In this document: positions 34,750 through 44,343 of the stretch, piece after piece | How the letters are laid out: every line of letters starts with the position of its first letter | Position numbering within the stretch: the first letter of the stretch is position 1 | Source of the DNA: Lewinellaceae bacterium | GTDB lineage: Bacteria; Bacteroidota; Bacteroidia; Chitinophagales; Saprospiraceae | Assembly (NCBI GenBank): GCA_020636225.1 | Contig: JACJYI010000003.1 | Coordinates: forward strand, 558,001 to 622,000 | Direction of reading: 5' to 3' | Length of the DNA: 64,000 nucleotides | Program-made: the position numbers and the translations under genes | The notes under the pieces: model-generated | Databases searched by the model: none | What the model saw: only the letters and a program-made list of their open reading frames with translations | Told to the model about the DNA's origin: nothing

Positions 34750-36071
34750 CAGCCGGGCCAGTATTGGGTCATCCATTCCTGCTTGATGGCCACCTCCTCC
34801 CGGGAGAAGTGGGCCGCAAACAGCTTCCAGACAGTATCCAGCATGGCATCCATGTCCATGGTCACATCGATGGCCAGGATCTCCCGGGTGTATGCCTGGG
34901 CGAAGGCCATGGTGCGCTGGTCGTAATCGGTGATCTCGAATCCATTCTCCTTCTTGGTACGGGCCTCCTGGGCATCGGCGTAGAGGCGGATGGCGGTGTT
35001 CATCACCTGGGGATGATCCGCCCGGGTCTGCTTGCCGATCACCAGCTGCTTCAGTCGCGACAGGCTCCGGAAGGGATCGATGATGATCTTGCCGGTATCG
35101 CTGTCCTTGCGGAGGAACAGCTGTCCCTCGGTGATATAGCCCGTATTGTCGGGGATGGCATGGGTGATGTCCCCCTGGTTGAGGGTGGTCACGGCCAGGA
35201 TGGTGATGGAGCCACCGCCGTCGGGCAATTGCAGGGATTTTTCGTAGATCCGGGCCAGATCACTGTACAGCGATCCCGGCATGCTGTCCTTGGAGGGGAT
35301 CTGGTCCATCCGGTTGGCCACGATGCTCAGGGCATCCGCATACAGGGTCATGTCGGTGAGGAGCACCAGCACATTCTCGCCCTGCTCAACCGCAAAATGC
35401 TCGGCGGTGGTCAGGGCCATGTCGGGTATGAGTAGCCGCTCGACCGGCTGGTCCTGGGTGGTATTGATGAAGGCGATGATCCGGTCCAGCACCCCGGCCT
35501 CGCGGAAGGTCTGGCGGAAATAGACGTAGTCATCGTAGGACAGGCCCATGCCCCCCAGGATGATCCGGTCGGCTTTGGCCCGGAGGGCCACCATGGCCAT
35601 CACTTCGTTGTAGGGTTGATCCGGATCGGCGAAGAAGGGGATCTTCTGGCCACCGACCAGGGTGTTGTTGAGGTCGATTCCCGGCAGTCCGGTGAGGATG
35701 GGTACGGAAGGCTGGGCCCGCCGTACCGGATTGGCACTGGGGCCGCCCAGCTCCGTGCCGTCGCCTTCGGGCAGGGGCGCGCCGTCCAGGGGCTGACCAT
35801 AGGCATTGAGGAAGCGGCCCATCAGGTGGGGACCCACCTTCAGGTTGGGGTATTTGCCGAGAAAGACCACTTCCGCATGATTGGAGAGGCCTTCCGTGCC
35901 GGCAAAGATCTGCAGGGTGACCACGTCCTTGCGGATACGGACCACCTGGGCCAGCTGGCCATCGACCAGGGCCAGTTCCTCATTGTGTACCCCGGACGCC
36001 CGCAGGGTGCAGGTCGCCCGGGTGATGTCCTCCAGATGGGTGAATCGCTTGGCAAATGCTTTGATCTCCAT
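34749..36071 (-). CDS. atpB: V/A-type ATPase subunit B (regulatory, non-catalytic)
   Basis: Non-catalytic nucleotide-binding subunit of the hexameric head. The 440-aa product starts MEIKAFAKRFTHLEDITRAT at the ATG of 36071, two bases after the stop of subunit A. It has the beta-barrel and the alpha/beta domain but no intact Walker A; the characteristic SVPILTGLPGIDLNNTLVGG and IPDMALTTAEHFAVEQGENV, LVLLTDMTLYADAL and VANRMDQIPSKDSMPGSLYS segments are present. A frame running upstream to 36296 lies inside subunit A and is not used. Ends overlapping subunit D. Confidence 0.96.
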   Translation of the reverse strand: MEIKAFAKRFTHLEDITRATCTLRASGVHNEELALVDGQLAQVVRIRKDVVTLQIFAGTEGLSNHAEVVFLGKYPNLKVGPHLMGRFLNAYGQPLDGAPLPEGDGTELGGPSANPVRRAQPSVPILTGLPGIDLNNTLVGGQKIPFFADPDQPYNEVMAMVALRAKADRIILGGMGLSYDDYVYFRQTFREAGVLDRIIAFINTTQDQPVERLLIPDMALTTAEHFAVEQGENVLVLLTDMTLYADALSIVANRMDQIPSKDSMPGSLYSDLARIYEKSLQLPDGGGSITILAVTTLNQGDITHAIPDNTGYITEGQLFLRKDSDTGKIIIDPFRSLSRLKQLVIGKQTRADHPQVMNTAIRLYADAQEARTKKENGFEITDYDQRTMAFAQAYTREILAIDVTMDMDAMLDTVWKLFAAHFSREEVAIKQEWMTQYWPG

Positions 36072-36073
36072 GG

Positions 36074-37846
36074 TCAGACGGCCAATTCCGTGGCTTGTTC
36101 GGCCAGGATCCCTTCCAGTTCCTGATAGTGATGTTGATAGTCTTCGGATTCCCAGGCGGAATAGTTCATCTGCCGGATGGCATTGATCAGCCGCTTGAAA
36201 TATGGCCGCACCTGCTGGAAATCGTCGAAGCGGAAGGGGCGATGACAGATCTCCAGCACCAGGGTGCTCATGGCATCCTGGCGGGGGAGCGGGCACAGCT
36301 GGTCGACCGGGTCAAACGCATCCTGCTGGAGGAGGACGAAGTCGATCAATTCAGCCCGCCAGAAGTCGAGGTGGTTCTCGATGGATACGCCGTCATCCCC
36401 GAGGATATTGATCTGGTCGCCGGCCTCCTTGCCTTTGAGCAGCAGGTTGGACAGGGTGCGGGCATTCTCGATCCAGTGGGGACTGACCTCCCGGGCGGCA
36501 TAGTCCTGGAATTCGGGGTAGTCGAGGTACTTGGAATAGCTTTCCAGGGGCTCGATGGCCGGGTAGCGCTTGCTGTCGGCACGGCGCTGGTTGAGCGCAT
36601 AGAAGCACCTGGCAGCTTTGCGGGTCGCTTCGGTGACGGGCTCCTTGAAGTTGCCACCGGCCGGGGACACCGTGCCGATGAAGGTCACCGAACCTGTCTG
36701 GCCATTGGACAGGGTGACCATGCCAGCCCGGCTGTAGAACCGGGCGATGGTGGCACTGAGGTCCATGGGAAAGGCATCCGGACCGGGCAGGTCCTCCAGG
36801 CGGTTGGACATTTCCCGGAGGGCCTGGGCCCATCGCGAGGTCGAATCGGCCAGGAGCAGGACGCGCAGTCCCATGCAGCGGTAGTATTCGGCCAGGGTCA
36901 TGGCGGTATAGACGGACGCTTCGCGGGCCGCGACCGGCATGCTGGAGGTATTGGCGATGATCACCGTGCGGTCGATGAGTTGCCGGCCGGTGCGGGGGTC
37001 TTCGAGTTCGGGGAATTCGGTGAAGATCTCCACCACCTCATTGGCTCGCTCGCCGCAGGCGGCCACGATGACCACATCGGCATCGGCCTGCTTGGCCAGG
37101 GCCTGCTGGAGGACGGTCTTCCCGCTCCCGAACGGACCGGGAATGAATCCGGTGCCCCCTTCCAGCATCGGGTGCAGGGTGTCGACAATGCGGACACCCG
37201 TTTCCAGGAGTTTGCCGGGGCGCATCTTGCCGGCATAGACAGTGAGGGGCTCCTTGACGGCCCAGTTCTGCACCATGGTCACCGGGAGGGTGTTGCCGGC
37301 ATCTGATCGCAGTACAGCGATCTCCTGCCGGATGGTGTACTCTCCGGCCGGCACGAGGCGGTCCAGCGTCCAGGTGCCCTGGAGGGTGAAGGGGGCCATG
37401 ATGCGATGGGGGAGACCTTGTTCATCCACCTCGCCGAGCCAGTCGCCCGCCCGGATCGGATCACCCACGGTGGCCAGGGGCACGAATGACCACCGATGGT
37501 CCGGGTCCAGGGGCTCGGACCGGAGTCCGCGCTGCAGGAAGATGCCCTCAAACTTGTCGAGATCATTCTGGAGCCCATCGTATTTCTTGCTGAGGATGCC
37601 CGGCCCCAGCTGGACCACCAGCCGCTGGCCGCTGAAGATGACCGGGCTGCCCACGGTCAGGCCCCTGGTGGAATCGAAGACCTGCACAAAAGCGGTGTCG
37701 CCGGTCACCTTGATCACTTCGCCCAGGAGGCTGGCATCGCCAGCCTGTACCTGGCACATCTCATTCTGAAGAACCGGTCCTTCCGGACGGATCTCGACCA
37801 GGTTGGCCGTGATACCGGTGACCGTGCCTGTGGTGGGTGATGTCAT
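36074..37846 (-). CDS. atpA: V/A-type ATPase catalytic subunit A
   Basis: Catalytic subunit that binds and hydrolyses or makes ATP. Length is 590 aa, normal. It has the N-terminal barrel, the non-homologous bulge domain (about 110-200) and the Walker A loop IPGPFGSGKTVLQQALAKQ at about 229-247. Next come the VIVAACGERANEVVEIFTEF segment with the catalytic Glu, and VLLLADSTSRWAQALREMSN. Only 1 bp separates its start from the DUF2764 stop. The gene order E-DUF2764-A-B-D-I-K is like that of spirochaetes and Chlamydia rather than of Thermus. Confidence 0.97.
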   Translation of the reverse strand: MTSPTTGTVTGITANLVEIRPEGPVLQNEMCQVQAGDASLLGEVIKVTGDTAFVQVFDSTRGLTVGSPVIFSGQRLVVQLGPGILSKKYDGLQNDLDKFEGIFLQRGLRSEPLDPDHRWSFVPLATVGDPIRAGDWLGEVDEQGLPHRIMAPFTLQGTWTLDRLVPAGEYTIRQEIAVLRSDAGNTLPVTMVQNWAVKEPLTVYAGKMRPGKLLETGVRIVDTLHPMLEGGTGFIPGPFGSGKTVLQQALAKQADADVVIVAACGERANEVVEIFTEFPELEDPRTGRQLIDRTVIIANTSSMPVAAREASVYTAMTLAEYYRCMGLRVLLLADSTSRWAQALREMSNRLEDLPGPDAFPMDLSATIARFYSRAGMVTLSNGQTGSVTFIGTVSPAGGNFKEPVTEATRKAARCFYALNQRRADSKRYPAIEPLESYSKYLDYPEFQDYAAREVSPHWIENARTLSNLLLKGKEAGDQINILGDDGVSIENHLDFWRAELIDFVLLQQDAFDPVDQLCPLPRQDAMSTLVLEICHRPFRFDDFQQVRPYFKRLINAIRQMNYSAWESEDYQHHYQELEGILAEQATELAV

Positions 37847-37847
37847 A

Positions 37848-38600
37848 TCAGTTGGAGGTGATGGTAGTGATCAAATGTTGGAGTCGTTGTTCGCCGGGAG
37901 TGACCTGGAAAGCGGACCACCGGGAGGCGATGAATATGCGCAGGGCATAGCTGACCAGGGCATCGATGGAGAAGGGGTCAAACTGGATGGTCTGTTCCAG
38001 ATGGTCCCAGAGCCAACGGTCGATGGCCTGCTCGCGTGCCCAGAGATCGGTATCGCGGAGGGTGCGGTTCAGCTCCTCCGGCAGGGGAGGCCATTCTTCG
38101 CCAACCAGCGAGGTGAGCTGCTCCCTGTCGGGATGCACCCAGGAGGGGAGATCCTCCTGCGACCAGGTGGACAACCGCAACTGGACGGATAACCGGGCCC
38201 AGGCAGACAGCAGGGGGCTGGGTCCCTGGATCAGCCAGGCCAGGTAGTCGGTATGGAGCAAGCGGTCCGCCTCAGCGAAGGACCATCGGGCGTGCTGGAA
38301 GGCATGGAGGAAGGATGCCCAGTATGGATAGGGGCTGGTGTCGCCACGAGCGATGCGGGCCAGTTCATCCTCGTTGAAATTGCCTCCGGCCAGGAACCGC
38401 TTCTGATCGAAGAGGAGACTGAGCAGGTTCTCATGGTCGATGGGCAAGTAGACCAACTGCAAGAGGTCCCGATCGTCGGGATGAAGCAGATAATGGTAGG
38501 CATGCGCCAGATTGACCAGTCGGACCGGATCACTGGAATCCCATCGGATCGCCGGCAAGGCGGCGGCTATGCCCGGGTATGTCCGATCAGCCTGCTTCAT
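37848..38600 (-). CDS. DUF2764 protein, likely V-ATPase subunit C-like component
   Basis: A 250-aa soluble, helical, acidic protein without membrane segments. In V-ATPase operons of Bacteroidota, spirochaetes and Chlamydia a DUF2764 gene sits between E and A and no standard subunit C is present, so it probably fills the C-like collar position that joins rotor and ring (inference from position). Recognisable stretches are LVNLAHAYHYLLHPDDRDLL, LLFDQKRFLAGGNFNEDELA and WLIQGPSPLLSAWARL. It overlaps subunit E by 14 bp upstream and lies 1 bp from subunit A. No catalytic motif. Confidence 0.8.
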   Translation of the reverse strand: MKQADRTYPGIAAALPAIRWDSSDPVRLVNLAHAYHYLLHPDDRDLLQLVYLPIDHENLLSLLFDQKRFLAGGNFNEDELARIARGDTSPYPYWASFLHAFQHARWSFAEADRLLHTDYLAWLIQGPSPLLSAWARLSVQLRLSTWSQEDLPSWVHPDREQLTSLVGEEWPPLPEELNRTLRDTDLWAREQAIDRWLWDHLEQTIQFDPFSIDALVSYALRIFIASRWSAFQVTPGEQRLQHLITTITSN

Positions 38601-39207
38601 GGTCGGGTCGGATGATCTGCTGGATTTCCTGCGACAGATAGGGCATCAGGAAGGCGATGAAGTCTTCATCGGTAAAGGAGAGCTGGTATTGCCCTGAATG
38701 CTCCTGGATGCGGAATCCGGCACGAATGCCGGGGTAAGGTTGGATCAACGGTTGCTGGCGGAGGACATCTTGCAGGGAGGCATTCAGCTGATCGCGGACC
38801 TGGGCTTCCTCTTCCGGAGCAAGCAGGATGGTCGGATCGCCGGCATCGGACAGGGCCATCCGGTCGACCACCAGGCGGATCAGTCCGGTGATGGTGTCTG
38901 GCTGCTGCAGGGCGGCTCGGACCGGCTCTGAGAGAGCCTTTTGCTGCAGGAAGGACTCCAGGGCATGGCGGAGCGTGCTCAGGGTCTGTTGGGACGCCAG
39001 CCGGAGTTCTGCCTGGGCCCGTTGGGTCAGGTCTGCCGCCTCGCGTCTGGCTTTTTCGCGGATGTCCAGGGCTTCCCGGTCGGCCAGATCGCGGATATGT
39101 TTGGCCTCCTGACGGGCGGCGTCGAGGATCGCCCTGGCCTCGGTTTCGGCTTTTTGAATCCCCTCGTCGTACAGCTTTCGTGTGAGGGCTTCCAGTTGCT
39201 GGTCCAT
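38587..39207 (-). CDS. atpE: V/A-type ATPase subunit E (peripheral stalk)
   Basis: Peripheral stalk that holds the head against rotation. The 206-aa protein has a long N-terminal coiled coil rich in Ala, Glu and Arg (residues 1-85: KAETEARAILDAARQEAKHI, REKARREAADLTQRAQAEL), then a small globular head with AGFRIQEHSGQYQLSFTDED. First gene of the operon; the only in-frame ATG that fits is at 39207. No subunit F, G or standard C gene is found next to it. Confidence 0.9.
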   Translation of the reverse strand: MDQQLEALTRKLYDEGIQKAETEARAILDAARQEAKHIRDLADREALDIREKARREAADLTQRAQAELRLASQQTLSTLRHALESFLQQKALSEPVRAALQQPDTITGLIRLVVDRMALSDAGDPTILLAPEEEAQVRDQLNASLQDVLRQQPLIQPYPGIRAGFRIQEHSGQYQLSFTDEDFIAFLMPYLSQEIQQIIRPDHEAG

Positions 39208-39434
39208 GAGCCTGATGAATTGATCCAGGGCTAAGGTAGAGGCTAGGGAAGGGATGGAGCCATGACCTCGGTCAACAATCTGTTTAATTTAAGTTAATTC
39301 TAATCCCGGGTTTCATGACCATACGGCGGCACACCGGGCCGCAGATCACCCGGCCAGGCCGGGACCAACAGGGAGAACGGCCAGCCAGGTCGGGGTGGTT
39401 TGAGCACCTGAGGTGGCTGACCTATCTTCGTGGA

Positions 39435-40052
39435 ATGAAGATCCATCCATCACAGCTGGAGGCGGCGGGATATGTGCAGAAGGAAGCCCTGGTGCACGAG
39501 GAGCTCGTGGCCTTTATCCGGGTGCATCTTCAGGTCGGGAACCGCTGGACAAGAGGGTATACCCTGGCCAACCTGCTGGCCTTCGGACTGGTGGCCGGGC
39601 TGATCTTCGTGATTGTGGCAGAAGGCGGAGACATTCTCGATGAAGTGTCCCGGATCGGCCTTGGATTCGCCCTGGCCTTCCTGCTGGTCGTCCCGCACGA
39701 ATGGATCCACGGACTGGCCTATCGATGGGTCGGAGCTCCGAACATCCGGTATACGGCGATCTGGAAGAAGTTCATCTTTACTGCCCAGGCGCCCGACTTC
39801 GTGGCCAATGCCCGGGAATTCAGGATCGTGGCCCTGGCACCCTTCGTCCTGATCTCCACCGCGCTGCTGATCCTGTTCCTGCTCATTCCCGATCACCGGT
39901 TGATGATCAGCAGCATGCTTCTGACCCATACCGCATTCTGCAGCGGTGATATCGGCCTGTTGAGCTATTTCCATCAACATCGTCAGGAGGCGTTGGTGAC
40001 CTATGACGATGCGGACGGACTGCGCAGCTATTTCTACGTCAAACCTGATTGA
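39435..40052 (+). CDS. DUF3267 membrane protein with HEXXH motif
   Basis: A 205-aa membrane protein that starts MKIHPSQLEAAGYVQKEA at the ATG of 39435; a frame reaching to 39315 is less likely. It has helices at about 45-65 (LANLLAFGLVAGLIFVIVA), 75-95 and 135-155, the second ending in VVPHEWIHGLAYRWVG (His88, Glu89, His92), the zinc site of the DUF3267 family, which is related to site-2 proteases. Function as an intramembrane protease is possible but unproven. The next gene begins inside its 3' end (50-bp overlap). Confidence 0.85.
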   Translation: MKIHPSQLEAAGYVQKEALVHEELVAFIRVHLQVGNRWTRGYTLANLLAFGLVAGLIFVIVAEGGDILDEVSRIGLGFALAFLLVVPHEWIHGLAYRWVGAPNIRYTAIWKKFIFTAQAPDFVANAREFRIVALAPFVLISTALLILFLLIPDHRLMISSMLLTHTAFCSGDIGLLSYFHQHRQEALVTYDDADGLRSYFYVKPD

Positions 40053-40869
40053 TCGCGCCTTGGCCCATCCAACTCCCCGACCGGTTCACTTCGCCCATGC
40101 CAACGGGTATCCTCCAGGGTGCTACCGGCAGTTGATCGATGCCTTGCCGGTAGATGGACCGATGCTGGCCATGCCCTTTCGGCCTTTGATGCCCGGTACC
40201 TCTCCCCACGAGCTGAAGGATTGGCATGATCTGGTCGACGACCTGATCACCTGGCTGGACCAGCATTCGTTTCAGGGAGGGATTGGCATTGGTCATTCCC
40301 TGGGTGGGGTGGTGACCTTGCTGGCCGCCAGTCGACGCCCTGACCTCTTCCACCGGATCGTTCTGCTGGATCCGGTACTGCTTCCCCGGCGGATCTATAC
40401 CATTAAATCCCTGATGCCGCGCATCCTGCACGAGCGGTTGATCCCCTTGTCGCGCATTGCCCGCAAGCGGCGGTATCGTTGGAAAAGTCGAGAGGATGCC
40501 TGGGCCCATCTGCGGCCGAAGCGGGTCTTTGGCCGGATTTCCGATGCCGTCTTCCGGGATATGCTGGAGGCCATGCTGGTGGAGGAGCCGGACGGCAGCT
40601 GTCGGCTGGCCTTTTCCAAAGAGTGGGAGTCCAGGATCTATGCCACGGTGACCTTTCCCTGGCAGGCGATCAGAAGGGTCAACGTGCCGATGCTGGTGGT
40701 CCGCGGTGCGGATTCGGATACCATCTTGCCCCGATCCTGGAGCCGGTTGCAGCGGATCCGACCCGATGTTCGGTATGCCAGCATAGTGGATGCGGGTCAT
40801 TTGTTTCCGCTGGAAAAGCCGGCGGAGGTGGCTGAACTCATCCGTCAGGAAATCGTGGCCGGCTTGTGA
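40003..40869 (+). CDS. Alpha/beta hydrolase
   Basis: A 288-aa hydrolase of unknown substrate. Motifs: HFAHANGYPPGCYRQL near the N-terminus (oxyanion region), GIGIGHSLGGVVTLLAA with the nucleophile Ser of GxSxG, an acid candidate in VPMLVVRGADSDTI and the catalytic His in VDAGHLFPLEKP. The predicted start overlaps the DUF3267 gene by 50 bp; the first 25 residues are not family-like, so translation may start later. The two overlap in different frames and are probably co-expressed. Confidence 0.85.
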   Translation: MTMRTDCAAISTSNLIDRALAHPTPRPVHFAHANGYPPGCYRQLIDALPVDGPMLAMPFRPLMPGTSPHELKDWHDLVDDLITWLDQHSFQGGIGIGHSLGGVVTLLAASRRPDLFHRIVLLDPVLLPRRIYTIKSLMPRILHERLIPLSRIARKRRYRWKSREDAWAHLRPKRVFGRISDAVFRDMLEAMLVEEPDGSCRLAFSKEWESRIYATVTFPWQAIRRVNVPMLVVRGADSDTILPRSWSRLQRIRPDVRYASIVDAGHLFPLEKPAEVAELIRQEIVAGL

Positions 40870-40925
40870 TCATTTCGCTCTGCCGGTTGTTCTAGGGATA
40901 GATAAATGATGATTGCGCCAAGCAC

Positions 40926-41402
40926 ATGAAGTCAATCGCTCAATGGCTGAAGAAGTACTGGACGAACACCCGCAACCTGTTGCGGGACAGTTGGCAGTCC
41001 GGTCTCTCCCCACACCAGTGGGGTTTGGCGGTAGCCGTGTCATTTCTGTGGGGGACCATGCCCATGCTCGGCTTGGTCACGGCCTTGAGTTTTTTCAGCG
41101 GGTGGGCGCTGCGGGTGTCCATCCCCCTGGTCGTCGGGCTCACCTTTGCGATCACCCCGATCCAGGCTGCCATGGTGGTGCCCTTCATAAGGATGGGGGC
41201 CCGATGGTATCCCATGATGGACGGATTTTCCCTGGACCTGGCCGGCATGGTGCCATGGCTGGAACAGGTCGGCGTGTGGCAGATCCAGGCCCTGGGGGCC
41301 TGGCTGACGGTGATGGTGCCGGGTTCCGTGGCATTGTATGTACTGGTTCGATTGGCCTACCTGGTCCTGGACCGGATCAAAAGGAAGCGTTCCCTGGCTT
41401 GA
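40926..41402 (+). CDS. DUF2062 membrane protein
   Basis: A 158-aa protein with an amphipathic N-terminus (WLKKYWTNTRNLLRDSWQSG) and three or four membrane helices. It carries the DUF2062 features SPHQWGLAVAVSFLWGTMPMLG and FAITPIQAAMVVPFIRMG. The role of the family is unknown. It lies 56 bp after the hydrolase gene and could belong to the same transcript. ATG at 40926 is the only plausible start. Confidence 0.85.
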   Translation: MKSIAQWLKKYWTNTRNLLRDSWQSGLSPHQWGLAVAVSFLWGTMPMLGLVTALSFFSGWALRVSIPLVVGLTFAITPIQAAMVVPFIRMGARWYPMMDGFSLDLAGMVPWLEQVGVWQIQALGAWLTVMVPGSVALYVLVRLAYLVLDRIKRKRSLA

Positions 41403-41584
41403 TCCCCCAGGTATTCGCTATTCGCTATACGCCCTTCGCTTTTCGCACCCGAGGACTCTGGTCGTTTCGCCCCTCGATTCATAACCTTATCACCTCATCA
41501 CCTTCCCCCATTTGGGCAGGAGGCTTGATGTGGGCGGGTGAAGGGAAAAAGGTGAACGGTCAAGGGCAAGGGGGTGACCTATCC

Positions 41585-42918
41585 CTAAATAGAGTTGACC
41601 GTTTTAGAGGTTGATTTAAGAATAAGGTTACTCTTATCATCACCTTTCTTTTTTGCTTCTTTTTTCTTTGTTAGAAACTCAAAAGATTGTGGATAACTCA
41701 ATAGGGTCTGCTCAAATGCTCTAGGGCTTAACCCACCCAGAGCCTTATGGGGACGTTCATTGTTATACAGGTTTACTGCCCGTTTGGTTTGGATCTGTAG
41801 GCTCTTGAAGTCCTTTGGGTCGAAGTGTTTCAGATAGCTGTTCTTGATCGTCCCGTTGATACGCTCTGCGTGAGCGTTTTCATAGACTGAAGTGCACATA
41901 CTGTTGCGCATACTGCCTGCCTTCCTGGTCAGGGCTGTAAATGCCTTGGCGTAGTATTGGCCTCCACCATCCGAATGGATGATCAAGTCTTGCGTCTGGG
42001 CTCGATTCAGGCCCTTAAGGGCCATTTGTAAAGCGGGAGAGTAGTCTCATGGGTCGCCAGGGTTTTTGCTCACGCTAAAGCCTCTGAGATATCTGCTGTA
42101 CAGATCAAGAATGAAGGTGAGATAGTAAAACCTTTCACCGATCTGATAGTAGGTGATATCACTACCAAATGCCTGGTTGACTCCTGTCAACTCGATATCG
42201 GCCAACAGGTTCTTGAATCGGAGTACACCCTGACTATCGGTAGTTCTTCGATAGTTGCGTTTCTGCTCCAGAACAAACCCATGTGATTGATAGACAGGCC
42301 TCAAAACCGATCTCTGCCCATGGTCTGAGGTGACAATAGCCTGTACATCGATTCTGCACCCATGGCCGGATGGTCTTGTCTCACCTGATGCATGACTTTC
42401 ACCATCTGGGCCTGTTCGTCCTGCCGGATTAAATATCTGTCCAGCCGCTGGTGGAAGTTTTGCTTGGTCATTCCTGTAGCCCCGTATACTGCATTCATTG
42501 TCCAGCCGTGTTGCGATCTATTCTCCCAATACCAGATGAGGTGTTGAACCACGCTTTTTTTTTTTAAACGGATGCCGTATTCCTGTTCGGCCAGATCCAT
42601 CATCTTCTCGTAGAACTCCAGCATGATCTGTTTTTGGCCCACCAGCTGTTCCAGCTCTTTGATCTTCTCCTGCAATGCCTTGATCTTACGTGTGTCACTC
42701 ATTGGCTCAACCACTTGTTTAAGATCACGTTGATACAACTTGGAGTACTTGTACAGCCATTTATAGACGGATGTAGTAGAAACGTCATACTCCTTGCTTA
42801 CTTCCCGAACGGTAGTCTGGTTGCGTTCAATCTCCCGGACCTTCTTTTTACGGAAGCTCTCACTAAAGTACCTGTTCTGACGACTCTTTCGATCTCTGTA
42901 CGCTTCTAATGTAGCCAT
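41585..42918 (-). pseudogene. IS3-family transposase (OrfA-OrfB), broken by two frameshifts
   Basis: From 42918 the first frame (205 aa) has the HTH of OrfA (VREVSKEYDVSTTSVYKWLY), a coiled coil (IKALQEKIKELEQLVGQK) and continues into OrfB (HGWTMNAVYGATGMTKQNFH, HPAMGAESMYRLL), passing a run of about ten A near 42555-42565 where IS3 elements often use programmed slippage. It stops at 42301. A second frame (42304-42047) holds FGSDITYYQIGERFYYLTFI with the first catalytic Asp. A third (42025-41585) holds IIHSDGGGQYYAKAF with the second Asp, and NAHAERINGTIKNSYL with the Glu. All DDE residues survive, but the product is in pieces. Confidence 0.88.
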
Positions 42919-42955
42919 TTTTACCTGGTTTTTAACCCGGAAAAACGGTCAACTC
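41592..42955 (-). mobile_element. IS3-family insertion sequence, frameshifted
   Basis: Ends GAGTTGACCGTTTT (41592-41605) and AAAACGGTCAACTC (42942-42955) are exact inverted repeats, with the TG...CA core of IS3 elements. Length about 1.36 kb. The internal genes read on the minus strand in three broken frames. The right side abuts the first unit of the tandem repeats, and TTGACCGTTTT also occurs in the repeats at 23109-23420, so the exact tips and target duplication are not certain. Confidence 0.85.
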
Positions 42956-42960
42956 TTTTC

Positions 42961-44240
42961 GGGGGTAGGACAGGGTGACCTGTCCATGAATACCTAATAA
43001 GGAGATTCTTGAAGCAGATTCCTGTCTAACAAAAGAGAAGGAAGAAAGCCAGCATGCAGGCGGACCCTGTAGGGGGCCAATATGGATAGCCCCGGGTGGA
43101 ACCCGGGGTTTCTTGCGAAATGAAAACCAACCCCGGAGGGGTTGAATAATGGTCTGTCCAAGGTTCGAAGATGAAAACAGTTCCTTTAGAATTGACGGTA
43201 ATGGGAAAAGGACAAAGGGTCAACTCTTTTCGGGGGAAGGACAGGGTGACCTGTCCCTGAATACCTAATAAGGAGATTCTTGAAGCAGATTCCAGTCTAA
43301 GAAAAGAGAAGGAAGGAAGCCAGCGGGCAGGAGGACCCTGTAGGGGTCCAATATGGATAGCCCCGGGTGAAACCCGGGGTTTCTTGGGATATGAAAACCA
43401 ACCCCGGAGGGGTTGAATAATGGTCTGTCCAAGGTTCGAAGATGAAAACAGTTCCTTTAGAATTGACGGTAATGGGAAAAGGACCTTTCGGGGGAAGGAC
43501 AGGGTGACCTGTCCCTGAATACCTAATAAGGAGATTCTTGAAGCAGATTCCTGTCTAACAAAAGAGAAGGAAGAAAGCCAGCATGCAGGCAGACCCTGTA
43601 TGGGTCCAATATGGATAGCCCCGGGTGAAACCCGGGGTTTCTTGGGATATGAAAACCAACCCCGGAGGGGTTGAATAATGGCCTGTCCAAGGTTCGAAGA
43701 TGAAAACAGTTCCTTTAGAATTGACGGTAATGGGAAAAGGACAAAGGGTCAACTCTTTTCGGGGGAAGGACAGGGTGACCTGTCCCTGAATACCTAATAA
43801 GGAGATTCTTGAAGCAGATTCCAGTCTAAGAAAAGAGAAGGAATTGGCAGGGGATGGATAGCCCAGGTGAAACCTGGGGTTTCTTGAAAACCAACCCCGG
43901 AGGGGTTGAATAATGGCCTGTCCAAGGTTCGAAGATGAAAACAGTTCCTTTAGAATTGACGGTAATGGGAAAAGGACAAAGGGTCAACTCTTTTCGGGGG
44001 AAGGACAGGGTGACCTGTCCCTGAATACCTAATAAGGAGATTCTTGAAGCAGATTCCAGTCTAAGAAAAGAGAAGGAAGGAAGCTGTAGGGTCCGATAGC
44101 CCCCGGAGTTTCTTATGAAACCCGGGGTTTCTTGCGAAATGAAAACCAACCCCGGAGGGGTTGAATAATGGTCTGTCCAAGGTTCGAAGATGAAAGCAGG
44201 TCTTTTAGAATTGACGATAATGGGTTAAGGACAAAGGGTC
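42961..44240. repeat. Five tandem repeats of about 235-271 bp with three hairpins each
   Basis: Units begin GGGGGAAGGACAGGGTGACC at 42961, 43232, 43490, 43761 and 43996. Each has a GGACAGGGTGACCTGTCC hairpin, a GCCCCGGGT..ACCCGGGG hairpin, an AACCCCGGAGGGGTT hairpin and the box TTTAGAATTGACGGTAATGG. Units 1, 2 and 4 end with GGACAAAGGGTCAACTC; unit 3 starts without that box. Short frames in the units repeat with the period and are not genes. Confidence 0.95.
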
Positions 44241-44343
44241 AATGGACCTGCGCTGAGCAGATCACATGCCTAGGCGTTTCCATCCACCTGACCATCCATT
44301 CCGGTCCTTTTCCCTAGTTTTGGTGGAACACAACGGATCGACC

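Noticed and set aside
42961..44240. Second CRISPR array
   Set aside because: The units are 235-271 bp with conserved content throughout and no short unique spacers.
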